Below, piece after piece: positions 19,318-27,804 of a DNA stretch of 64,000 nt (position 1 is its first letter; the number at the start of each line of letters is the position of its first letter). The stretch is from positions 1 to 64,000 of the forward strand of contig CAKZJE010000017.1 of the NCBI GenBank assembly GCA_936941155.1. The letters run 5' to 3'. A program made the position numbers and the translations under genes. This stretch comes from an uncultured Methylomonas sp. (GTDB lineage Bacteria; Pseudomonadota; Gammaproteobacteria; Methylococcales; Methylomonadaceae). The notes under the pieces were generated by a model. It was given only the letters and a program-made list of their open reading frames with translations. It did not search any database and was not told the DNA's origin.

Positions 19318-19608
19318 ATGAAAATTATTATTTCACCACTTGCAGAAATTGATATTGAACAAATCGGCGATTATATAGCACAAGACAATCCGCGCCGTGC
19401 ATTAAGTTACATCAAAGAATTACGCAAACAATGCACTAAAATTGCAACATTTCCACAAGCCTATCGTTTACGTTCTGAATTAGGCGCGGGAATTCGCTCA
19501 TGCGCTTATGGAAATTATGTTATTTTCTTTCAAATCAATGATAATGAACTTCATATTGTGCGTATATTGCACGGCGCAATGGATATAGAATCTAAATTTA
19601 ACTCGTAG
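19318..19608 (+). CDS. parE: RelE/ParE family toxin
   Basis: 96 aa. Typical ParE core: ISPLAEIDIEQIGDYIAQDN, a helical hairpin, CTKIATFPQAYRLR, then IRSCAYGNYVIFFQIND and VRILHGAMD. ParE toxins inhibit gyrase. The last codon and stop (tcg tag) lie at the left end of the family F repeat at 19604, so the repeat supplies the 3' end of the gene. It is paired with the ParD gene 4 bp upstream. Confidence 0.88.
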   Translation: MKIIISPLAEIDIEQIGDYIAQDNPRRALSYIKELRKQCTKIATFPQAYRLRSELGAGIRSCAYGNYVIFFQINDNELHIVRILHGAMDIESKFNS

Positions 19609-19687
19609 GCGTGAGCGATAGCGTCACGCCGCATGTAAAAACACATCATTTGGCGGATTACATTAATCGTTAATTCGCCCTACATTT
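19604..19687. repeat. Family F double-hairpin repeat, copy 2 (overlaps the parE stop)
   Basis: Same two-hairpin layout as 18391-18476: GGCGTGAGCG/GCGTCACGCC, linker GCATGTAAAAACACATCATT, then a decayed second hairpin GGCGGATTACATTAATCG. It starts within the final codons of parE. A GAACAGGATTAACCGATTAA tract follows it, related to one near 20427. Confidence 0.8.
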
Positions 19688-19741
19688 AGTTTTTGAACAG
19701 GATTAACCGATTAAATGATTAGCAGAATTGGAGAATAAAAA

Positions 19742-19999
19742 ATGAACACCGCAGAAATAATATATCAACGTGTGCAAACATTGCCTGATAAAGACATTGA
19801 AAAAATACTCTTATTTATTGACAGCCTGAGCAAAAAAACAACGGTTAATAAAAAAGTTTCTAAACAATTAAATGAAACCCAAAAACAAGAATTACAAATG
19901 ATGCGTCATATTGCCCATCAATGCGCCAGTTTACCCGATATAAATCAACAACCCATTGAAAAAATATTAGATTACGGCATCAATGGGTTTTGCGAATAA
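19742..19999 (+). CDS. Putative antitoxin of the VapC-like toxin (DUF2281-like)
   Basis: 85 aa. The N-terminus EIIYQRVQTLPDKDIEKILLFIDSLSKK resembles DUF2281-type antitoxins. The C-terminus is variable (QPIEKILDYGINGFCE). Its stop TAA shares its last base with the ATG of the PIN-domain gene, indicating coupling. The pairing, not sequence similarity alone, supports the antitoxin call. Confidence 0.65.
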   Translation: MNTAEIIYQRVQTLPDKDIEKILLFIDSLSKKTTVNKKVSKQLNETQKQELQMMRHIAHQCASLPDINQQPIEKILDYGINGFCE

Positions 20000-20409
20000 T
20001 GGTTATTGATACTTCCGCTATCATCGCTATTCTGCTCGAAGAATCCGAAGCCCCTTATTTAATGCAAGCCATTGCTTTGGATAAAGTAAGATTCATCAGC
20101 ACGTTTTCTGTTTTAGAAGCCAGTTTTGTCATTGCCTCCCGCAAAGGCGATGCAGGTTTACAACAATTGAAACAGTTTTTAGAATTCATAAAAGTAGAAC
20201 AAAAATCATTGACCGATACGCAAGTCAATTTAGCAACAGAAGCGTGGCTAAAATTCGGCAAAGGTCGTCATCCTGCCAGTTTAAATATTGGCGATTGTTG
20301 TACTTACGCTTTGAGCAAAGAAACCAATGAACCTTTGCTTTTTAAAGGAAATGATTTTAGTCAAACAGATTTAAAATTGGTTGATTATTCTCGATTTTTA
20401 TTTGAATAA
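19999..20409 (+). CDS. vapC: PIN-domain toxin (VapC family)
   Basis: 136 aa from the ATG at 19999; a longer frame from 19990 begins with TTG and is less likely because the ATG overlaps the antitoxin stop. PIN acidic residues are visible: Asp4 in VIDTSA, Glu in VLEAS near 43, Asp in LNIGDCCTYAL near 98 and Asp in LLFKGNDF near 118. VapC toxins are Mg-dependent RNases cutting tRNA or rRNA. Confidence 0.9.
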   Translation: MVIDTSAIIAILLEESEAPYLMQAIALDKVRFISTFSVLEASFVIASRKGDAGLQQLKQFLEFIKVEQKSLTDTQVNLATEAWLKFGKGRHPASLNIGDCCTYALSKETNEPLLFKGNDFSQTDLKLVDYSRFLFE

Positions 20410-20479
20410 ACATGCACTTAGTCTTTTGAACAGGATTTTTAGGATTTAAAGATTAACAGAATTTAGAGAGGAAAACAAA

Positions 20480-20731
20480 ATGCAATTAGATGAACAATTA
20501 CAAAAACACATTTTTTCACTACCGATTGAGCTAAAATCCGAAGTATTAGATTTTGTATTATTTTTAGAACAAAAACTCAAAAAACAGCAAAAATCAACGG
20601 CTATCAACAACGTTATTCAATTAAATAGTCAAGAACAAGAAAACTTTGCCAAAGCGTTATTAAATCCTGTAGAAGAAAATGCGAAATTAAAAAAATCTGC
20701 CCAACGCTATCAACAAAAAATAAAATCCTGA
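20480..20731 (+). CDS. Putative antitoxin of GNAT toxin; DUF2281-like start, DUF1778-like end
   Basis: 83 aa. Residues 7-34 (QKHIFSLPIELKSEVLDFVL) resemble DUF2281, but the C-terminal part, LNSQEQENFAKALLNPVEEN followed by AKLKKSAQRYQ, matches the toxin-binding tail of the DUF1778 antitoxin at 46940 (LSPEDFQAFLSALDMPTEPN, then PALKRAFARH). It shares one base with the following GNAT gene. It therefore looks like an antitoxin with an exchanged N-terminal (DNA-binding or dimerisation) part. A GAACAGGATTTTTAGGATTT tract, of a kind also seen near 19691, lies just upstream. Confidence 0.7.
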   Translation: MQLDEQLQKHIFSLPIELKSEVLDFVLFLEQKLKKQQKSTAINNVIQLNSQEQENFAKALLNPVEENAKLKKSAQRYQQKIKS

Positions 20732-21222
20732 TGGAAATCGTTGCTTTTAATAAATCGCAACAGCGACAACCATTTGATTGCGGCATAGCGGAATTAAATC
20801 GCTATTTACAACAGCAAATAAGCCAAGATGCCAAGCGTCATATTGCTGCGCCTTTTGTATTGCTTGATGATAATCACATTATCGGTTTTTACACACTGTC
20901 AGCAAGCTCGGTTAATGTCAGTGATTTACCCCTAGAATTAATCAAAAAATTGCCAAAATATCCGTTAATTCCGGTAGCTTTATTAGGGCGATTAGCGATT
21001 GACAAAAAATATCAAGGACAGGGATTAGGCGACTTTTTATTAATGGATGCGTTAAAACGTTCACTGGAATTGTCAAAAAAAATTGGCATTATGGCAGTTG
21101 TGGTAGATGCAATTAATGAATCAGCTTGCCATTTTTATCAACAATATGGATTTAAAATATTAACTCAGCAGCGATTATTTTTGCCTGTTCAGGATTTTTC
21201 TAATGAATTTAATAAAAGATAA
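20731..21222 (+). CDS. GNAT toxin (TacT/AtaT-like tRNA acetyltransferase)
   Basis: 163 aa. Toxin-type GNAT: FDCGIAELNRYLQQQISQD, an N-terminal half with SASSVNVSDLPLELIKKLPKYP, then the acetyl-CoA site LAIDKKYQGQGLGDFLLMDA around 90-109 and HFYQQYGF. Members acetylate aminoacyl-tRNA and stop translation. It resembles the toxin at 46452 closely in plan (SSVNVSDLPLELIKKLPKYP against AGSVNCSDLPLELAKKLPRYP-type sequence), but its antitoxin is of a different kind. Confidence 0.87.
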   Translation: MEIVAFNKSQQRQPFDCGIAELNRYLQQQISQDAKRHIAAPFVLLDDNHIIGFYTLSASSVNVSDLPLELIKKLPKYPLIPVALLGRLAIDKKYQGQGLGDFLLMDALKRSLELSKKIGIMAVVVDAINESACHFYQQYGFKILTQQRLFLPVQDFSNEFNKR

Positions 21223-21313
21223 CTAAAACCATGTGTTTAGCTTTTTGAACAGCCACTCTCGCACAACGTGTGCAAAAACTGGATTAATGGAATCTCAATG
21301 CAAAGCATTTTTC

Positions 21314-21331
21314 AAGACGACCGATCGTTTT
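21314..21331. repeat. Family C palindrome, copy 3 (degenerate)
   Basis: AAGACGACCGATCGTTTT within TTTTTC and AAAAATTTCA flanks. The right arm has decayed. Located between the converging GNAT toxin and recQ genes. Confidence 0.65.
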
Positions 21332-21422
21332 TAAAAATTTCACTGCAACATAATGACTAAACGAAGAAAAGCGAATTATTCAGCTATTTTTGCATTGAAA
21401 AATCGCCTATAAACACATCTTT

Positions 21423-23531
21423 TTAAAGCAACTGCGCCTTAATACAGCGCAACACTCCATAACTATAAACCCCGCCGAATAACTCAAACACAGGCTTTAA
21501 CGCATTTTTCTGCTCCTCCGGCAACGCCAAAATCGCCTCTTGAATTTGCTGAATTTCAGACGCAGGCACAGCCACCGCCGCACTCAACTCCACCAAATCC
21601 GCCGCAATCGCCTCAGCCAAATGCGTGTAAATCGTATCCAATTTTAAATGCCGCTGCTCTGCAATCTGTTCTGCCGAATAACCTGCACGCAGCAAATTCA
21701 CGGTTTCCGCAACCGTTTCTGATAACGAACTTTCTTGTATCTGCAAAAAATAATAAATCACTGCAATAAACGCATCACCATACAACGCCAATTTATGCTC
21801 AGTAACCCCAGAAACAGCCAGCAATTGCGCATGACTACGCGGTTTTTTCGCAAGCATTTCAACCAACGTGGCATCATCAAAGATCGCATAAGGCGGCACA
21901 TTTTGCGCACTGGCAATTTCCAAACGTTTCGCCTGCAACGATTCCCACAGTAAAGCGTCACGATGCCGTTGTTTTTCTTGCGCTGTCACCGGCACACTTT
22001 CACTGGCTTTATCTTTCCGCAACATGAGCATTTGCTGACCGCGCAAAATCGGGCGGCATTGTTCGGTAAGCTTTAACGCGCCAAATTCTTCCTCATTCAC
22101 TTCAATCAAACCAAACGCAATCAACTGTCTAAGCACCGAATGCCATTGCTGTTCTGTTAATAATTTGCCAATCCCAAACGTGGAAATTTTATCGTGTTGA
22201 AAATTTTTAATGCGCTCCAGCGTTTTTCCCAACAACACATCAATAATATATAACGCGCCAAACCGTTGTCCGGTGCGATAAATACACGACAACGCCTGTT
22301 GCGCTGGCAAAGTCGCATCCCATGTTTCCACAGGATTTAAACAATTATCGCAATTGCCACAGGTTTGCTTTAAATAATCTCCAAAATAAGACAGCAGCCG
22401 CTCGCGCCGACAAGAGACGGTTTCACATAACGCCAACATCGCTTGTAATTTTTGCAATTCCAAGCGTTTATGCGCTTCGTCAGCATCAGAGTTTTGCAGC
22501 ATTTTTTTCAACATCACCACATCGCCCAAGCCGTAAGCCATCCACGCATTCGCGGGCAAACCATCACGTCCGGCGCGGCCGGTTTCTTGATAATAGCCTT
22601 CAATACTTTTCGGCAAATCTAAATGCGCCACAAATCGCACATTCGGTTTATCAATCCCCATGCCAAAGGCAATCGTCGCCACAATCACCACGCCTTCCTG
22701 CATTAAGAAAAAATTTTGATGTTGTTGTCTAATTTGATTATCTAAACCCGCATGATACGGATAAGCGTTAATGCCTTTGCTGCGTAGCCATGTTGCGACT
22801 TGCTCCACGCGTTTGCGTGACAAGCAATACACAATTCCTGCGTCGTTTTTGTGTTCGCTTAAAATAAAATGCAGCAATTGCTGTTTGTCTTTTTGTTTTT
22901 GCACAATCCGATAACGAATATTCGGACGATCAAAACCACTGACAAAAATCGCGGCTTGTTCTAAACCTAAACGGTAAATAATTTCGGCGCGAGTGCGCTC
23001 GTCAGCGGTTGCGGTTAAGGCAATGCGAGGAATGGCGGGAAAAAGCTGTTGCAGCAGCGAGAGTTGTAAATAATCGGCGCGAAAATCATGTCCCCATTGC
23101 GAAACACAATGCGCTTCATCAATGGCAAATAAGGCGATTGTTAAGCGTTGTAATAACGCCAACGTGCGTGGATTAGTTAAACGTTCCGGTGCAATATAAA
23201 GCAAATCAAGTTGTTGATTTAACAGTTGTTGTTCTACGGTTTCGGCTTGTTGCGCTGAAAGTGAAGAGTTTAAAAAAGCGGCGCGAACGCCTAATTGATG
23301 TAAAGCTTGCACTTGGTCTTGCATTAAGGCAATTAACGGCGAAATCACTACGCCGACACCAGTGCGCATAATCGCGGGAATTTGATAGCACAAGGATTTT
23401 CCACCGCCGGTTGGCATCAACACCAAAACATCACGCCCGCTTAAAACTTGTTCAATCACCTGTTGTTGCGGTGGTCTGAACTGATCATAACCGAATACAT
23501 TTTTGAGAGTTGCCAGCATTTTTTGCATCAT
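21423..23531 (-). CDS. recQ: ATP-dependent DNA helicase RecQ
   Basis: 702 aa, 3'-5' helicase of recombination and fork repair. Walker A PTGGGKS at 40-46, the DEAH box with [18 protein letters not shown] near 139, motif [15 protein letters not shown], then the RQC zinc-binding part with [12 protein letters not shown] and CGNCDNC, followed by a winged helix, an HRDC domain ([22 protein letters not shown]) and an extra helix-turn-helix tail. It is longer than the roughly 610-residue E. coli protein because of this tail. Confidence 0.95.
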   Translation of the reverse strand: MMQKMLATLKNVFGYDQFRPPQQQVIEQVLSGRDVLVLMPTGGGKSLCYQIPAIMRTGVGVVISPLIALMQDQVQALHQLGVRAAFLNSSLSAQQAETVEQQLLNQQLDLLYIAPERLTNPRTLALLQRLTIALFAIDEAHCVSQWGHDFRADYLQLSLLQQLFPAIPRIALTATADERTRAEIIYRLGLEQAAIFVSGFDRPNIRYRIVQKQKDKQQLLHFILSEHKNDAGIVYCLSRKRVEQVATWLRSKGINAYPYHAGLDNQIRQQHQNFFLMQEGVVIVATIAFGMGIDKPNVRFVAHLDLPKSIEGYYQETGRAGRDGLPANAWMAYGLGDVVMLKKMLQNSDADEAHKRLELQKLQAMLALCETVSCRRERLLSYFGDYLKQTCGNCDNCLNPVETWDATLPAQQALSCIYRTGQRFGALYIIDVLLGKTLERIKNFQHDKISTFGIGKLLTEQQWHSVLRQLIAFGLIEVNEEEFGALKLTEQCRPILRGQQMLMLRKDKASESVPVTAQEKQRHRDALLWESLQAKRLEIASAQNVPPYAIFDDATLVEMLAKKPRSHAQLLAVSGVTEHKLALYGDAFIAVIYYFLQIQESSLSETVAETVNLLRAGYSAEQIAEQRHLKLDTIYTHLAEAIAADLVELSAAVAVPASEIQQIQEAILALPEEQKNALKPVFELFGGVYSYGVLRCIKAQLL

Positions 23532-23624
23532 AGAATAAATCCAATCAAGTTATCGCACGCTTTTTGGCACAGAAGACGGAAAAAGTTTTTAGAACTGCGC
23601 AGCTGTGTTTGTTTTGTTATCATT

Positions 23625-23963
23625 TGTAGGTTAGGTTAGATTATTGAGCATAAGTATCTACACAAGTTTTTAACATCAATGTTATTAAAACCTATTGATA
23701 ATAAATAGTTATTTGTAGGCTGGGTTAGATTATTGAGCGACAGCGAAATAATCGTAACCCAGCATCAGCGTTTTAAAACACTCTCTGCTGGGTTGCTGGG
23801 TTACGCTCTTTTTTCTATCGAAAAAAGCAGCTAACCCAGCCTACATATCAATGTATATGATTGATATACAATAGCTTTATAATTTTAAGATGTGTAGATA
23901 ACTATGGTTATTGAGCGATAGCGAAAGAATCGTAACCCAACATTCAGCAATACAATAGACATC
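23625..23963. repeat. Family H repeat (GTAGGTTAGGTTAG) split by a MITE insertion
   Basis: Left piece 23625-23648 (TGTAGGTTAGGTTAGATTAT, TGAG) and right piece from 23908 (TTATTGAGCGATAGCG, then CGTAACCCAACATTCAGC) become continuous when 23649-23907 and one copy of TTATTGAG are removed. The joined sequence matches the internal family H unit at 23714. The right boundary is approximate. The 488-bp recQ-soxY gap is filled by this and the MITE; no gene was seen. Confidence 0.75.
23649..23907 (+). mobile_element. MITE-like element, copy 1 (259 bp) with 8-bp target duplication
   Basis: Terminal inverted repeats CATAAGTATCTACACA and TGTGTAGATAACTATG bound the element; TTATTGAG is directly repeated at 23641-23648 and 23908-23915. 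It has no coding capacity. Its reverse complement aligns end to end with 29051-29304. It carries inside itself a 132-bp family H palindromic unit (23714-23845, GTAGGCTGGGTTAG to CTAACCCAGCCTAC). Confidence 0.88.
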
Positions 23964-24019
23964 TACAGATTTTATCCTATCTGTGTTGCTCATATCCTTT
24001 AAACAACTGGAGTTTAATT

Positions 24020-24490
24020 ATGCCCGACACCCGACGCGCTTTTTTAAAAGCCTCTGTTGCCCTGAGTGCGTATAGTTTAGCAACTGCCACAGGTTTAGTT
24101 GCGCCTGCGACGACGGAGGCAGATTGGATTGCGGATTTTTTCTCTCCCGGCACATTGGATGAAACGATTCAAAAAACCTTTCACACCACAAAAATTTACA
24201 ACACTGATAAAATAGAGCTGAAATTGCCCAGTATTGCTGAAAATGGCGCGGTTGTTCCCATCACGATTACCAGTACGTTGGATTTGATTGAGCAAGTGTT
24301 TATTTTAGTGGAAAAAAACCCCATACCTTTGGCGGCGGTGTTCGATTTATCCCCTGATGTTGAGGCGTTTGTGTCTACGCGCTTAAAAATTGCTGAAACG
24401 TGCAATGTGATTGTGGTGGTGAAAGCAGCGACACAATTGTACAAAACTCAGCAAGCTGTGAAGGTCACTATTGGCGGTTGTGGAGGCTAA
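24020..24490 (+). CDS. soxY: Thiosulfate-oxidation carrier protein SoxY
   Basis: 156 aa. The N-terminus has a twin-arginine export signal (TRRAFLKASVALSAYSLA) and the C-terminus ends in GGCGG, the swinging arm whose cysteine carries sulfur intermediates during Sox oxidation. The middle is the immunoglobulin-like SoxY fold (IELKLPSIAENGAVVPITI). It is followed by soxZ with one base between stop and start, so the heterodimer subunits are co-translated. The preceding gap carries nested repeats. Confidence 0.94.
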   Translation: MPDTRRAFLKASVALSAYSLATATGLVAPATTEADWIADFFSPGTLDETIQKTFHTTKIYNTDKIELKLPSIAENGAVVPITITSTLDLIEQVFILVEKNPIPLAAVFDLSPDVEAFVSTRLKIAETCNVIVVVKAATQLYKTQQAVKVTIGGCGG

Positions 24491-24491
24491 C

Positions 24492-24803
24492 ATGTCGAGT
24501 ATTAAAATTCGCACCAAACGTTTGGACGGCAAAACCCAAATTAGAACATTGATTTCGCATCCGATGGAACATGGACGCAATAAAGACCCGAAAACCAATC
24601 AACTGATTCCAGCGCATTTCATTCAAGAACTCACTGTCAAACATAATGACAAAGTGCTTGTCAACAGCAATATAGGCGCGGGGGTTTCCAAAGACCCTTA
24701 TTTTGCTTTTATGCTCAAAGGTGGCGCAGTTGGTGATAAAATCATTATCAACTGGCGAGATAATTTAGGCAACACCGATTCTGAAGAACACATCATTGAA
24801 TAA
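24492..24803 (+). CDS. soxZ: Thiosulfate-oxidation carrier protein SoxZ
   Basis: 103 aa from the ATG at 24492. A longer frame from 24471 would overlap soxY and has no better support; TGGAGG ends six bases before the chosen ATG. Family marks are IKIRTKRLDGKTQIRTLISH, MEHGRNKD, PAHFIQEL and KDPYFAFMLKGGAVGDKI. SoxZ holds SoxY in the periplasmic SoxYZ complex; lacking its own signal, it is exported with SoxY through the Tat system. Confidence 0.94.
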   Translation: MSSIKIRTKRLDGKTQIRTLISHPMEHGRNKDPKTNQLIPAHFIQELTVKHNDKVLVNSNIGAGVSKDPYFAFMLKGGAVGDKIIINWRDNLGNTDSEEHIIE

Positions 24804-25010
24804 TTGCCTGATTAAGTCTTACCCCGCCATGTCTAAAAAAACATCTCGATTTTTTTATCTAAACTCCTGCTAACTTTTCACTAAACGTTAGCGTGGCATG
24901 AGCTGTACCCCAGCAGTTAGAGTGCTAAACACTGCATCGTTGTCAGCTCAGGCTGCCATTCTTCATTTTTCTTTTGAATATTTTTTCAAAGCTGTTTTGA
25001 TATAACAACT

Positions 25011-26402
25011 ATGGTAGAAGAACGTTATTATTCGGGTGATTATGCGGTTGAATCGCTGAAAGTTCCCCCGCATTCCATTCAATCCGAGCAATCGGTATTA
25101 GGCGGATTGATGCTGGATAATCAAGCATGGGATGCGGTTGCCGATAAATTGGTGGAAACTGATTTTTATCGCAAAGATCATCAATTGATTTTTCGCACCA
25201 TTTCGCGTTTAGCTGAAAAACAAGAGCCGTTTGACGTGATTACCTTGTCGGAATCATTGAAAAGTGCGGGCGAATTTAATCCTATGGGCTGGCTGGTGTA
25301 TTTAGGGATGCTCGCCAGAGATACGCCCAGTGCCGCTAATATTGCCGCCTATGCTGAAATTGTTCGGGATCGCTCTATTTTGCGGCAGTTGATTCATGTG
25401 GGCACAGAAATTTCTGATTCTGCCTTTACGCCAGAAGGTTTGGAAACACAGGCATTATTGGAAAATGCCGAGCGCAAAGTCTTAAGTATTTCTGAACAAA
25501 CTCAGCGCGAAGGCGGTTTTAAATCCATTAAATCGTTATTGGCTCATGCGGTGGATAAAATTGAGACCTTGTTTGGACAAGAAGGTCATATTACTGGCGC
25601 GGCAACGGGTTTTACTGATTTTGATGAAAAAACTTCCGGCTTGCAACCTGCTGATTTAATTATCATTGCGGGAAGGCCGTCGATGGGTAAAACGACAATA
25701 GCCATGAATATCGCCGAAAACATTGCCATTCGCGGCGATAAACCCGTCGCAGTGTTTAGTATGGAGATGCCCGGCGACTCCTTAGCCATGCGGATGATGT
25801 CTTCCTTAGGACGCATCGACCAATTAAAAGTGCGCACTGGAAAATTGGAAGATGACGAATGGCCACGCTTAACCTCCGCGATTAATATTTTGGCAGAAAC
25901 CAAATTATTTATTGATGACACCCCCGCGCTAACCCCCACCGAACTCAGTGCCAGATCGCGCCGCTTAGCACGCGAACACGGACAGCTCGGATTGATTGTG
26001 GTCGATTATTTGCAACTGATGCAATCGCCATCGAGCGGTGAAAATCGCGTACAACAAATTTCTGATATTTCACGCGGCTTGAAAGCCTTGGCGAAAGAAT
26101 TGCACGTTCCCGTGATTGCACTTTCGCAATTAAATCGAAACTTAGAGCAACGTCCAAATAAACGTCCGGTGATGTCCGATTTACGCGAATCGGGTGCGAT
26201 TGAGCAAGACGCGGATTTAATCGTATTTGTGTATCGCGACGAAGTGTATAACGAAGACAGCCCCGATAAAGGCATTGCCGAAGTGATTATCGGCAAACAG
26301 CGAAATGGCCCACTCGGTACAGTGCGGCTCACCTTTTTAGGACAATTTACCCGTTTTGAAAATTTTGCCGGAAACTCTTATAGCAACGAGGATTATGAAT
26401 GA
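25011..26402 (+). CDS. dnaB: Replicative DNA helicase DnaB
   Basis: 463 aa. N-terminal domain starting VPPHSIQSEQSVLGGLMLD, linker, then the RecA-like C-terminal ATPase with Walker A GRPSMGKT at 221-228, Walker B LIVVDYLQLM and the arginine-finger region. It is the hexameric helicase that opens the replication fork. It overlaps alr by 4 bp, an arrangement common in gammaproteobacteria. No good Shine-Dalgarno precedes the ATG. Confidence 0.97.
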   Translation: MVEERYYSGDYAVESLKVPPHSIQSEQSVLGGLMLDNQAWDAVADKLVETDFYRKDHQLIFRTISRLAEKQEPFDVITLSESLKSAGEFNPMGWLVYLGMLARDTPSAANIAAYAEIVRDRSILRQLIHVGTEISDSAFTPEGLETQALLENAERKVLSISEQTQREGGFKSIKSLLAHAVDKIETLFGQEGHITGAATGFTDFDEKTSGLQPADLIIIAGRPSMGKTTIAMNIAENIAIRGDKPVAVFSMEMPGDSLAMRMMSSLGRIDQLKVRTGKLEDDEWPRLTSAINILAETKLFIDDTPALTPTELSARSRRLAREHGQLGLIVVDYLQLMQSPSSGENRVQQISDISRGLKALAKELHVPVIALSQLNRNLEQRPNKRPVMSDLRESGAIEQDADLIVFVYRDEVYNEDSPDKGIAEVIIGKQRNGPLGTVRLTFLGQFTRFENFAGNSYSNEDYE

Positions 26403-27478
26403 AACCAGCGGCTTACGCAGTGCTTAATTTGGATGCAGTACAGCATAATTTGGCAGTGGTGCGCCACTATGCACCTGCGGCAAAAGTGACGGCAGTGATT
26501 AAAGCTAACGGATATGGTCACGGTTTATTGCGGATTGCGGAAGCTGCCAAAAATGTCGATGGTTTTGCGGTAGCGCGAATTGAAGAAGCGATTCAATTGC
26601 GTGAAGCAGGTTTTCAACAGCGGATTGTGTTATTAGAAGGTTTTAGTTGCGCAGAAGAATTAATCGCGATTGCACATTATCAATTAGAAACCGTGATTCA
26701 TTGTGTTGAACAAATTAGTTTGTTAGAACAATGTCAGGCAACAGAAAAAATCAGCGTGTGGTTAAAACTCGACAGCGGCATGAATCGCTTAGGCTTTAAA
26801 AGCACTGAATTTTTATCCGCACATCAACGTTTAAAAAACTGTGCCTTGCTCAATCCCAAGATTAATTTAATGACGCATTTAGCCAATGCCGATGATAAAA
26901 ACGACGCAAAAACGCTTGCGCAAATTGATTTGTTTAAAGAAGTCGTCAGCGATTTAGATGGCGAGTGGAGCATTGCCAATTCCGCAGGCTTGCTGGCATG
27001 GCAAGAATCTTTAACCGATTGGGTGCGTCCAGGTTTGATGCTCTATGGCATTTCGCCATTTCCTGAAAAAACCGGTGCGCAATTGGAATTAAAACCTGTG
27101 ATGAGTTTGTATTCCAAATTGATTGCGGTAAAACAAATAAATCCAGGCGAAACAGTCGGTTATAGTGGCAGTTGGGTGTGCGAAAAACCAACGCGCTTAG
27201 GCGTGGTGGCGATTGGTTATGGTGACGGTTATCCGCGTTATGCGAAAACTGGCACGCCCGTGTTAGTGAATGGTTTGCGAGTGCCGCTGGTTGGGCGGGT
27301 GTCGATGGATATGATTACGGTCGATTTAAATTCGCAACCGGAAGCAAAAATGGGCGACAGTGTGACTTTGTGGGGCATGGATTTGCCGGTTGAAGAAATC
27401 GCACTTAATTCAGATACGATTCCTTATACCTTGGTATGCGGGATTACGCAGCGCGTGCAAATTGTTGAAAATAAATAA
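26399..27478 (+). CDS. alr: Alanine racemase
   Basis: 359 aa, PLP-dependent enzyme interconverting L- and D-alanine for peptidoglycan. PLP Lys35 lies in AVIKANGYGHG; the C-terminal domain carries GYGDGYPRYAKTGTPVLVNG and RVSMDMITVDL, with the catalytic tyrosine in GYSGSW. It overlaps dnaB by 4 bp and is followed by a family A palindrome plus T-tract that can act as a terminator. Confidence 0.96.
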   Translation: MKPAAYAVLNLDAVQHNLAVVRHYAPAAKVTAVIKANGYGHGLLRIAEAAKNVDGFAVARIEEAIQLREAGFQQRIVLLEGFSCAEELIAIAHYQLETVIHCVEQISLLEQCQATEKISVWLKLDSGMNRLGFKSTEFLSAHQRLKNCALLNPKINLMTHLANADDKNDAKTLAQIDLFKEVVSDLDGEWSIANSAGLLAWQESLTDWVRPGLMLYGISPFPEKTGAQLELKPVMSLYSKLIAVKQINPGETVGYSGSWVCEKPTRLGVVAIGYGDGYPRYAKTGTPVLVNGLRVPLVGRVSMDMITVDLNSQPEAKMGDSVTLWGMDLPVEEIALNSDTIPYTLVCGITQRVQIVENK

Positions 27479-27508
27479 TTAAGTCGACAAGCAAAAGTTT
27501 TAACCTTC

Positions 27509-27547
27509 AAACCTTTCAGGTCTCAAAGACCTGAAAGGTTTTTTTAT
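27509..27547 (+). terminator. Family A palindrome with T-tract, probable terminator of dnaB-alr
   Basis: AAACCTTTCAGGTCTC, A, AAGACCTGAAAGGTTT (15 of 16 arm positions pair) followed directly by a run of Ts. It is the only family A copy in the window with a terminator-like tail. The convergent alr-bioF gap (326 bp) otherwise holds only short palindromes. Confidence 0.75.
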
Positions 27548-27613
27548 ACCTGAAAACATCAGTTCAAATGTTAAACCTCATCTAATTTGAGAAACGTAGT
27601 TTTTTGTTGAACC

Positions 27614-27641
27614 GTAGAGACGCAATATTTTGCGTCTCTAC
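27614..27641. repeat. Family D palindrome (GTAGAGACGCAA), copy 1
   Basis: 12-bp arms GTAGAGACGCAA and TTGCGTCTCTAC around TATT. Other copies: 27764, 49258, 50977 and 61777. The sequence resembles repeats common in cyanobacterial genomes. Confidence 0.88.
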
Positions 27642-27720
27642 ACGTTTACATAGCATCTAACCATTTTAAAAAACTATGTGTTTCTGAATGGATGCGGTTT
27701 AAGTTGCGCAAAAAATTTTC

Positions 27721-27738
27721 AAGACGACTGGTCGTCTT
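27721..27738. repeat. Family C palindrome, copy 4
   Basis: Perfect AAGACGACTGGTCGTCTT within TTTTC and GAAAA arms, giving 13-bp arms in all. Located between the converging alr and bioF genes and flanked on both sides by family D copies. Confidence 0.88.
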
Positions 27739-27763
27739 GAAAAATTCAGCACGTTTTTTCTGC

Positions 27764-27791
27764 GTAGAGACGCAAAATATTGCGTCTCTAC
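27764..27791. repeat. Family D palindrome, copy 2
   Basis: GTAGAGACGCAA, AATA, TTGCGTCTCTAC; ends 14 bp before the bioF stop codon. With the copy at 27614 it brackets the family C palindrome. Confidence 0.88.
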
Positions 27792-27804
27792 CGAAACTTT
27801 TTAA

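Noticed and set aside
23649-23907. Insertion sequence with its own transposase
   Set aside because: At about 255 bp neither copy has room for a transposase frame; they are MITE-like.
23531-24020. CRISPR-like repeats in the recQ-soxY gap
   Set aside because: The repeated units are inverted and nested with target duplications; there are no regular direct repeats or spacers.
24804-25010. tRNA-like sequence before dnaB
   Set aside because: No cloverleaf or TTCRA arm could be formed.
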